64,000 nt of DNA from Symbiodinium natans (lineage: Eukaryota > Sar > Dinophyceae > Suessiales > Symbiodiniaceae): positions 43,501 through 107,500 of the forward strand of contig CAJNDS010000042.1 of the NCBI GenBank assembly GCA_905221605.1, in the 5' to 3' direction. This document shows positions 55,901-64,000 of the stretch, piece by piece. The position numbers and the translations under genes are program-made. Position 1 is the first letter of the stretch; the number at the start of each line of letters is the position of its first letter. A model generated the notes under the pieces. The model saw only the letters and a list, made by a program, of their open reading frames with translations. It had not been told where the DNA came from and did no database searches.

Positions 55901-58345
55901 GGGCATCACTCCGTGAACTCGTCAAGAACCAAACCACGCCGACCGTTTCAGAGATGAAGAGCGCACAGAGCAGCCAGTGAAAGAGTAGTCGCATCGTTTC
56001 CTTGAAGGTGCCACGCAGTTCGTCCCTGAAGGATTTCCGGACCTCGGATTCAAGGAATCCGGCTCCCCAAAAACCAAACATGAACTGCTGCAAGCCGAGC
56101 GCTGCAATTAGCATCACTTCAGGTGAGTCACTGGGGCCACGTCAATATTCGCACCCATCATGCCCCAGCGCAGCGTCTTAAAGTCCATGTCTTGCTTGTA
56201 ACTTGCCTGGCTGCGCATGGCTGTGCAACCTGTATCCTCGACAGAAACCCGGCAATAGAGGTAAGCGTGCGCAGATTGAGTTGACCCTGGCAAATTCTCC
56301 TCGCTTGTCTTCAAACCGACATGCTATTCATCATCCAGACTTTGCCAGGCTGCAAGGAACCATGTCGTCCACAAGCACAACCCAACCCCAAAAACGGAGT
56401 TGACGATGTGAACCTCACAGGTTGTGCTCGGCAGTAGAATACCGCTCAGACTCACAGGCAAGCGACATCGCGAAGGACTAAAGCTTAAGACTTAAGATTG
56501 GCTTAGACTCAAGCTGTTGAAGGCTTATGCTCTTTTGCCCTTCTGGGCTTTTTCCCGCGACTCCCTGGCAGAACAACGGCCCCCTGCCCCCGCGACAATG
56601 ACGGATACGTGCAGGCTCTTAAAGCGATCGCTCTGCTGACCCTATAACTTGTCGGCCTTCTCCAAGGACAAGAGCGTGGAGGTGCGCAGTAAGGTAACGA
56701 TGATGCCGAACACGGCTGGGATCAGCAACCACCTCGGAAACTGGGCATCCGCATATGTCGTTACCTTTGTGAAGCCACCAAATAGAAAGCTCTCGTGAGC
56801 CAAGGCTCCGCACAAATGTGCTGTAGAAGTGGAAGAAGTAGGCAACCTGAACGCCAAAATACCTTGGCGCCGGAAGGCTCTTGGATGGCTTTGGAGCTTC
56901 ATGTCTGTTGTAAGCGGAATGCGGCGCATTTCTCCCTGGTCTTTCTCAGTCTCCATAGACAGGTTAACCCCTAGCCTAACCTCGTAAATCCCTCAATATC
57001 CCTGAAGTCGTCAAGCGCTCAACATGCTGCCTGCGAGAGGGCTCCATTGACTGTGTGCTGGAGGCGACGTCGAACAAAATAAAGTATGCCAGCCAAAACA
57101 CCTTGAAAGAAAGTCTGGCATGGTCGGCGAAGGCCACTGGATCTTCAGAGGATTGCTCCAACCACGGGCATAGAGCTCCTGCACCTTCTTGTAGTCATGG
57201 GCAGCAAAGAACTTCGTGACCACCTCCGCCTCAGGGCTTACAGTAACTCGCAAGACCAGCCCCGAAGAACAAGAAGAGTTGCAGTCAGAAAGTGTTGTTT
57301 TTTGTGGGCTCTGGTGGGCTGACGAGAAAGCGAGAAGTCGTCGCGCCTCCTCGAGCGCTGCCATGTTGATGACTTGCGTGATGGTCCGCCTCGTGACTCG
57401 AAGCTTGTCCGGCTCGGAAAGCTCTTCCAGCTTCGCATGCTTGTCCTCCGAGTAGTGGACCTTACGCTCCCATTTTGAGTACAACTAGGATAACTAGGAA
57501 CGTGGACAAGCAATCATTCGGAACACTACTGCGGTGCCAGCCCCAAGAAGGCAGAGCAAGTGCAACAAGAAAGCAATTTTCAATGGCCGACATGTGCAGA
57601 CGCAAAGAACACAATGCCGCCAGACAAAACGGCCCTTTACCTCCTAGTCATAACCGCTCATGATCTGGCCCAAAACATCGCTGACACAATGAGAGGCTAA
57701 AGCTGCTTGCTACGGCGACTGGTACAAGGAAAGACATCCCCATTGCTTCTCGCGCATGCTGACGACAAACTTCAGCCAAGCGACAAAGGCTCCCCCGAAG
57801 TTGTCGATCGGCAAGCCGTCAAGGTATCGCTCTTCAAAGTTGAGACGGGTAAAGTCGAAATCCTCATTTGGCAGCTCACCTCTGACTGTGCTGCCCCTGA
57901 CCTCAGCATGCCCCAGTTGCGGGCCTCCCCATTGATGACCTTTCGATCAGTCGGGACCTTCACCAGTGCTGTCTTGTATGCTTCTGGCTTCACCCGTGCG
58001 CGGACCTCGCAAGGCTCGGTTGCAAGTTGGAGGAAACATCATGGCAGCAAAGGCCGCACCTCGTGCTTCGCCGCAAGGGCACGGAGAGCCTTAGGATCCT
58101 CGATGGAAATAGCGACAAAGTGCTCATCGCCATCCACAGAGGGGAACTCTGCAACGTTGCAGCCGTTGTCTGGCAGAAATCAGACATCCCCTTTGCTAAA
58201 AACGCCGTGAGGCTTCAAGGACGACGTGACGGGTCTTTGTGTGGAAAGCTGCCGAAGGCCACGTTGCTGCCGTTTGACATATTCTGGCCTGACAGCAGCT
58301 CCTGGATCTGCTCCTGGGCGGCCTTGATGAAGTCCTGCAGCACAA
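52957..58345 (-). CDS. Anoctamin (TMEM16) family membrane protein
   Basis: Anoctamins are ten-helix membrane proteins acting as calcium-activated chloride channels or phospholipid scramblases. About 20 minus-strand exons match the family in order. N-terminal cytosolic part: DEHFVAISIEDPKALRALAA (58090), VVTKFFAAHDYKKVQEL (57200). Membrane part: VFWLAYFILFDVASS (57080), RYFGVQVAYFFHFYSTFV (56840), FPRWLLIPAVFGIIVTLL (56690), GVGLCLWTTWFLAAWQSLDD (56370), LLFHWLLCALFISETVGV (55950), ISPMLTERENWRAL (55660), KLFVVNFVIFYYPFFYTLL (55260), GCLRMVRADLAVFIVTQAMA (55040), ISMVVEVGISIAVMYFRIKR (54850), VVFNFGFIAMYA (54270), ICILCFLAAFPL (54150), GIGAWSSILNVVAYIGVTV (53920). Tail: NFRMLLIFVLAERA (53325) and LMLFKFAVESFLSAK (53080), with TAA at 52957. 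The calcium-binding Asn/Glu/Asp set could not be confirmed because the frame around 54030-54130 is unresolved. The first exon may be near 58260-58345 (FIKAAQEQIQELLSG). Confidence 0.85.
53784..53806. repeat. G homopolymer tract
   Basis: About 23 consecutive G on the plus strand, inside an intron of the anoctamin gene. Confidence 0.9.
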
Positions 58346-58399
58346 GCCAAGGCCCTTAGGCCCATCACGAGATGACTAGCATTGAGAAGCCCATGGTCC

Positions 58400-58940
58400 A
58401 TCCGAGGTCAAAAAAGGGACCAACGTGCATTGCTCTGTCCTGCTTGGAGATGCCTTCTTTGACCTGCGGCGGCATCGGGCCACCAAGAGTAAAGGCGGCC
58501 TGTCACTGGGGGGGAGGCTTTGCATGTCGTGGATGGGAAGGTTCTAGCTAGCTTCATGCGTGCAGCCATCCAGCGCGTCCCGCCTGCCAAGCCTTCGTCG
58601 GCTTTGCCATAGGCTGAAGATATTTCTGCTGTGTTTTTGGGTCACCTCGATGTGTGCAGCAGACAAGAAGTCGAGAAGCGGCCGTGCTGCTACCACTTGC
58701 CGTTTGAACCACTGCCATCCAAGAGGCTGCCTTCAGGGTGCGGAAAAACCATCACAAACTGAGCATTCCTGGGCGATATTGCAAACACGACCAGACAAGG
58801 CGTCTGGCCCGACCACGGATATAACACCACGGATGAACATGGGATGGCAAGAGGCTGGAAGCTCAGATGAACTCTGCTGCCCATGATCGTGGCCGTTTTC
58901 GTCTCCTCAAGTCTCGGCCATCCAGGCCACAAGAATCCAC
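58400..58940. other. No supported gene
   Basis: Overlapping frames of 60-108 codons on both strands without recognised motifs. It may contain the 5' exon or promoter of the anoctamin gene. Confidence 0.4.
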
Positions 58941-58945
58941 AATAT

Positions 58946-59233
58946 GGGGGTTCCCGAAATTAGGGGTACCTTGTTGGGGTCCTTATTTATAAGGGAATCC
59001 TGCTATTTGGGGGGTCTATATTCGGGGTCCCTTATCTTCATAAACCCCAAAAATGACGAAAGAACCAGGGCACCTCCACGAGCCGAGCCCTCTCATCGCG
59101 GGAACCAGGCGGTACGCTCATGGTGTGTGTGGATGTACACAGGCAGTAGGGACCCCTAATATACACCCCCAGATGGTAGGATGCCCTTGTAAGTAGGACC
59201 CCAACAAGGTACCCCTAGTTTAGTGAACCCAAA
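58946..59233. mobile_element. MITE/foldback element with about 86-bp inverted arms
   Basis: The left arm (58946-59032) and right arm (59147-59233) are inverted copies, about 80 percent identical by eye. They share the block TAGGGGTACCTTGTTGGGGT and the block GGGGTCCCT at the inner end. A spacer of about 114 bases shows no coding potential. The structure is that of a non-autonomous DNA element. Target duplications were not clear. Confidence 0.7.
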
Positions 59234-59587
59234 ATGGCGGCCGTGTCTTGTGCCATGACAAGGCTTGCTTCAATGTCCTGTTCAGTGAAACCCAATAGCT
59301 GCAGTGTCTCTTGCCATGAAAATGCTGATGGGGAACCGACTTAAACTTCGGCTTCAAGCCAATGGGCATGCACCGACAAAATACTTTGAACTCATTTACA
59401 ATCCTTATCGAGGTGTGCCGCAAGTTTTCGCAACATATTATCAGCTGTAAAGCATCAGGAAGTGCACAGGTCCCGGACGCGAATTTTCTAGACATGCTAC
59501 AGCACGTGTGAACACTTGACATTCGGCCTTGTCGCTGTGAATTTTCGAACTTCCGCATTGCTTTCGTGCTTGGGAGCGGGGGTTGTC

Positions 59588-59775
59588 AGTGGCACACAGT
59601 TGCACACAGTTGCACACAGTTGCACACAGTTGTAGCACGATGTTGCACACCGTTGCATCATGTTGCATCTGTCATATGTTGCACGTTCCCAGCCTGGAGC
59701 GGTCGCCGGCATTTTGCATGCATGCTGAGCTGTGCTCTGTGCATCTCCGCTGCGCTCTGTGCATCTCCGCTGCGG
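59588..59775. repeat. Short tandem repeats (GCACACAGTT; CTCTGTGCATCTCCG)
   Basis: Four 11-base units of GCACACAGTTG lie at about 59590-59633, with decayed GTTGCAC copies continuing to about 59690. A 22-base unit containing CTCTGTGCATCTCCG occurs twice at about 59730-59775. Confidence 0.85.
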
Positions 59776-59799
59776 GGATAGTGCTAGCAGCTGCTTTTC

Positions 59800-61100
59800 C
59801 AAGAGTTATTGATCGCAGAAGAACCGGCCTCCTTAGGAGGCGCAGAGGCGATCATGGTGCAATCATATAGTCTCAGTCAGCACATCACAAAACGGCGCTC
59901 AGACTTTGACTCGTCCCCGAAGGGGGAACACCTGGCAAGACAAGAAAGAGATGGATATACTTTCAGTTGATCCAGGAAGCCAAGCAAGTCTAGGTCTAGG
60001 TATTATTCGCGCATCTTTCTTGAGCGGTCGGTTCGTGCAGAGCCTCAACTTGAACCGCTAATTTAACCGCGTGAAGGACCAGGAAATGGGTGGTAAAAAC
60101 AAAGATTCAAAAACAAAGGAAGGAAACTGCATCGGAGATGCTACGACTCAGTTGACTTGAAGTGGCCACGCAGGGCAACGCTACTCTGACACGGCTTCAT
60201 GACCAATACTTTCTTTGCTAGCCAATGTTCGAATGTTCGCGAAAGTGGGTGTGCCAAGCATGACCCTGAGCAGCTCCACCCTCGCGCTTTAACAAACCGC
60301 AGATGGCAGAGAAGGTTCCTGGGCCCCTTTTCGGCCACTTTTGTTGTTACTGACACTGCAGTCTGCTCATGTTGCTCATCCTGCTCTCTGTGGAACTCCA
60401 CAAGGGTTGTACTGGGATGGAGCTGCTCACAGAAGGGATTTAGGATGAATTATACTTCTAATCTTTTTGGGCTGGGCCCTGAACATCCATGAACCATAAG
60501 CCAGGTGACACTGCCCAAGCAGTCGCTATAGTACTACGGCTATGACCGCGGTGTGTACACTGCTGCTTCGAAATGCACAAACAAAAACCAGCCAGCAAAC
60601 ACAACGGGGAACCGTATCAATTCTCGCCGAGCGGCGCGTGCAAAAGGAATTCCTGAGAGAACGGACACAACCCGACGGCTTGTCTGGTCTCTGCTGCAAG
60701 GCACATCTAGATTCGGCGCGCTTCATGAGGCTGCTGCGCCTGGCATGCCCGGTCTTCGCCTCATGCATTGCAAAAGGTCTTCCCGAGTCCGGCTACAGAA
60801 GTGTTGGAAAGCTAAAAAGAGGGCGGGCTGTATCACTCCGGGCATCTCATGCCAAGCTCCAATAAACCAGCAAGCATGCAAAGAACATCCAACAAGCACG
60901 TGCATGAAAAGCCCGAAATGGATTCCCACCTGCTCGGTCTCAGCAGCGTCCTTCGGCATCCTCCTCGCTTCGGCGGTACCTCAGCGGTTGCCGAACACAA
61001 ATGTGCTAGAATTGAAGTAATTACTCAAAATCGTATGCAGCGGTTCTGTCCGAAAAGGGCCAGGATACTCTCCCACTTTGGGGCCTTGAGTTTGGGCTTG
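59800..61100. other. Unresolved region
   Basis: A minus-strand frame at 60141-60401 (REQDEQHEQTAVSVTTKVAE) and overlapping plus- and minus-strand frames at 60526-60959 are open, but no domain or splice-consistent series was found. Confidence 0.35.
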
Positions 61101-61109
61101 AGGTTTGCG

Positions 61110-62160
61110 GGGAGCTAGCGCCTTCCCTTCCCGACCCTTCGGATCCCCATTGACATGGTCCCCGGGCCAGGCATGGGCCCGAACCAGCCCGATGGAGAAG
61201 CGGGACCTCGAAAAGCACCGGTGTCTCCACAAAATGTGGAATTGCTTTGAGAGGACAAGGCCACCTGCAACTCAAGCGCAGACAGGAGTCACCAAGCGCG
61301 GCCCAGGAGCCAGGGCTTTACTCTGAGGAGGCCGGCGATCAGGCCGACTCCTTCCTGACAGATGAGGCATGCCCCCCCCTCCCAAGGGGGATTTTCACCA
61401 GGATACACCATGATACACCCATCCATCCGATGCGCACAAGGTGACGGTGCTCGATCCAGCGAAAGAAGTATCTGGGGCTTAGCAGGTGTGCGGAATTTTG
61501 GTTTTGTTCATCAACATCGTCCTAAAACCATCCTCCCGAATGGTCCTGCTGTGCCTTGCGGAGCGAATCTCCGCGACACGTCAAGACAAAAAAGACGAGG
61601 CGCAGACGCAGAGACGCACAAAACAGGACGGGACAGGGCAGGAAGGAACTAAAAATTGGAGGGACTGGGGGAATCATTCTCAAACCCTCCTCAAATCATC
61701 CGAAACCCTTTCCGGACCCTCTCCGGGGTTGTCTGGGCTTGTGTCCGGGGCCCCTTTTGCGCACCTTCGCTAGGGTTTCCGAGGGAGGCTCTCATAAATC
61801 ATCTCTTCAAAGTTCAATCAGGCCCCGGAAAGGCTCTTCCGGGCCTGCCTGCCCGGAAAGCTAGAACCATCCTCAACTCGTCCGTGCCAAAAGCGGCGCA
61901 AGAAATGCTAGAGGAAGATCTGAGAGATCAGGGAAGGATGATGTTAGGACGACGATGCCGACCAAAAAGCGGGGTGGAAAATGACTGCGGATGATTTGAG
62001 GAAAAAGAGGAGGGTGGTTTTAGAAATTTTTCGGATGATAACGAATGTTTTTGGCGACCTCCAAGTTTAGCTGAACAAACTCATATGATCAGGGGTCTGC
62101 TTCCACTGAATTCTAGACCCTAGACTTTAAACTCTATAGCCCCTGATCATCCCCGAACCC
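61110..62160 (-). other. Possible 3' exons of the kinase gene, unresolved
   Basis: A minus-strand stretch near 61295-61350 reads GVGLIAGLLRVKPW, similar to kinase subdomain XI, and another near 61195-61265 follows GTTGCAG|G. Both are tentative. Most of 61400-62150 shows overlapping plus-strand frames without motifs and is probably intron. Confidence 0.25.
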
Positions 62161-62171
62161 CCCCTGCGCAC

Positions 62172-63949
62172 CGTGGAGATGAACACGGGGATCTTGTAGC
62201 GCGCAGCGAGGATCTTTCGGCGGAGGTCCCAATCGTCTCGGCCCTGCAGGATGGAGGTGAATTAGGGCGCAGAGAGATGCGCAAAGCATACAAATACCAC
62301 GAAGCTCGAGTTTTCGAGCTCTGGGCCTGGCAGTGTCACTGCAATGAACTACAGTTACTTACGGGCTGAGGCGACAAGATCACAACTCGGGCAAGCTTGA
62401 CCAGCTACCGGCCGCGCCTTAAACGGTTTGCGCCCGCACATCATGATGTATAGGATGACCCCACAGCTCCAAAGATCGGAGGCGTACGGGACCTCACGGA
62501 GGTGGGCAAAGGGCAGGGCGGGCTCTCACCCAAGATCCTCAACGGCGACCCGTGCGGAAAGCTCTGCCCTGTGACGGAAGCTGCAATCCGGTGCCAGCTG
62601 GGGGCGCCGCACACCATCTACCTCGGAAAATCACACAGCAGACAGCAGCACACAACAGCACAACCCGAACGGCTGCTCTCCAGAATGTCAACATCCGCCA
62701 GTATAGCTCCACAACGAAGTCGAAAGACAACGGTTAACATCACCGTTGCCACTCGCTCAGGTTTTGGGAGAAGGCCCTTCTCATCAAAGCTGAACCCCCG
62801 CCGCGCCTTGTAGAACCTCTGGGGCCGCGTACTCCGGGGACCCAGACGTCGTTGTGATCCGCGTTTCCCTGCAGCTCCGGGAAGGTGGCTTGGGCTTGTA
62901 GTTGTGCGTTCCAGGGTGCGTGGTGTGGGTATCGTGCAGGCTTGGCAACTTGAGTCAATGGCAAGCGCCCAGAGTGCCCAGTGTGCGCCAGAGTGCCCTA
63001 GAATTTATAATCGAAGTGTTGGGAAGCGCCACTGGCTTTGGCGGGCCCAAGGCTCCCCAGCCACTGGGTGCCCCGGCCAAGGCTTGAGTGCTGTGCTCAG
63101 GCCGAAATCCGCGATCATCACGTTCCTCTGCTCGTCCAGGAGGAGGTTCTCGAGCCTGTGCCGTTTCTTACGGCCCGGGCTTGCCGTGACCCGGTGGGCC
63201 TCCGAGACCTATTAGGAAAATCGTTTGGGAAGTTCAGGTCTTCCTGGCAGGATCCCATGTCGGTCCCGTTTCCGTCTACCTGTGAAGCGCTTGCCATGCC
63301 CTGCCGGAGGTCGGCTGGTGCGTGCTCGTCTCGTGTGTCAAAACGGCCCCTACCCCACCCCACATTCCCCACTGTCCGCCAACCGAGCGAGCGAAAACTT
63401 GAAAGAGCCGTGGCTGCTCTCAAGCTCAAGAGGAGAGCAGGCCGACACCAACGTGGCAGGATCATATGGAATCACATGAATCGGCATTAATGGCATGGGC
63501 CCGTGCAGATGATGGGATCCTGTTGGAAGTGGGCGGCAACCAGAGATCCACAAGACAATGCGACATCACAAGCAGTCTTGAGGCTCCGAGTGCACTGCTT
63601 GAGGTCTCCGTGCACGACGTTCGCGGCGTGAACCTTGCAACGTGAACTCTTCTCAGGAGACCTTCAGTACCCAATGCTCATAATAAAAAACCGGTCTTGT
63701 CTGATGTTCCTCCCACGCATCTCTTGTACGATGCAACTGCTCCCAGCCCACATTCACTGTAAACCCCAAACTGCTGCAGAACGAAATGCAGAACCGAAAG
63801 ACGATCCCACAATGTAGCCGCGCACATGGCAAGCGCCTCTGCGAGGCCGGCAATGATTTGCCGGAAGAGGCGGCGGGCCTGCCGCAAGTCGCGACTTTTG
63901 TTGTTGGAAGACAGGCTCTCTACTTCCAAATGAGCGCCCGAGATGTTCT
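62172..63949 (-). CDS. Ser/Thr protein kinase, SNF1/CAMK-like (partial, off right edge)
   Basis: Exons assemble into kinase subdomains V-X. Exon 63843-63949: RDLRQARRLFRQIIAGL. Exon 63599-63633: VHAANVVHGDLK, ending at a GC donor in phase 2. Exon 63084-63155 after GGCACAG|G: LENLLLDEQRNVMIADFGLS, so the lysine codon is split across the intron. Exon from 62868: TTTSGSPEYAAPEV. Exon 62409-62492 after CCGTGAG|G: YASDLWSCGVILYIMMCG. Exon 62172-62243 after CCTGCAG|G: RDDWDLRRKILAARYKIPVF. The activation loop and GSPEYAAPEV resemble SNF1/AMPK and MARK-type kinases. The catalytic Asp, the following Lys and DFG are kept, but the usual HRD is HGD. The glycine loop and ATP-binding lysine lie beyond position 64000. 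The last part (subdomain XI) is uncertain. Confidence 0.85.
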
Positions 63950-64000
63950 CTGGAGCGGGGCGCGAAGTCTAGAGGGATGCTCACAGAGGGAGCGGGGTGC

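Noticed and set aside
61486-61994. Plus-strand frames of 95-112 codons
   Set aside because: Three overlapping frames of similar length, no motif, and location in probable intron of the minus-strand kinase gene.
1-64000. CRISPR arrays, bacterial operons or ribosome binding sites
   Set aside because: The DNA is eukaryotic with spliceosomal introns; no direct-repeat/spacer array was seen. The 74-bp and 41-bp repeats have no unique spacers.
1-64000. Dinoflagellate spliced-leader relics as a sign of retroposed genes
   Set aside because: I scanned by eye for the leader's conserved 3' part, including upstream of the intronless lipocalin-like gene, and found no convincing copy. A computed search would be needed to exclude degenerate relics.

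Overview
This is nuclear DNA of an intron-rich eukaryote, most probably a dinoflagellate. (1) Genes can be rebuilt only by joining many short exons (roughly 35-250 bases). (2) Many introns open with GC rather than GT, and exons very often resume with G after the acceptor AG. (3) Almost every gene I can recognise lies on the minus strand across about 60 kb, like the unidirectional gene arrays of dinoflagellates. (4) Plant-type telomere-like repeats (TTTAGGG/CCCTAAA) are scattered through introns and spacers. No bacterial, organellar or viral genes were seen. A Symbiodiniaceae-like genome would fit the roughly even base composition, but the genus cannot be fixed from this window alone.

Layout, left to right, minus strand unless stated: 3.9-6.1 kb, hypothetical multi-exon gene; 6.7-8.2 kb, EF-hand protein; 8.3-10.7 kb, spacer with dinucleotide and pyrimidine repeats; 10.7-11.7 kb, hypothetical exons; 12.6-13.5 kb, second EF-hand protein; 14.7-17.1 kb, coiled-coil hypothetical; 18.0-18.24 kb, telomere-like tracts; 18.4-19.1 kb, hypothetical exons; 19.8-21.0 kb, macro-domain protein; 21.1-24.7 kb, hypothetical exons including a CHC zinc-knuckle-like exon; 25.6-25.8 kb, the longest telomere-like tract; 26.2-26.9 kb, end of a hypothetical gene; 27.0-27.5 kb, a tandem duplication; 27.6-29.8 kb, a secreted PAN/Apple-repeat protein with 516-bp near-identical repeats; 31.2-35.2 kb, a TRM13-like tRNA methyltransferase with a transposon-like element in its large intron; 35.4-36.7 kb, a MORN-repeat protein; 38.3-41.7 kb, a membrane protein with a GCC2/GCC3 cysteine module; 41.9-43.5 kb, the only plausible plus-strand gene; 44.5-49.1 kb, a mosaic ectodomain protein with PA-like, beta-sandwich and GCC2/GCC3-like exons; 49.3-50.4 kb, an intronless secreted lipocalin/violaxanthin de-epoxidase-like protein; 50.8-51.3 kb, a small secreted hypothetical; 53.0-58.3 kb, an anoctamin (TMEM16) family membrane protein in about 20 exons; 58.9-59.2 kb, a foldback/MITE-like element; 62.2-64.0 kb, most of a SNF1/CAMK-type protein kinase running off the right edge.

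The genes do not form one pathway. Calcium-linked functions recur (two EF-hand genes, an anoctamin, a CAMK-like kinase), as do secreted or surface proteins built from cysteine-rich modules (PAN, GCC2/GCC3, PA-like, lipocalin). Exon boundaries were inferred by eye from reading frame, conserved motifs and splice dinucleotides. Spans of multi-exon genes are therefore approximate, and first exons are usually not identified.
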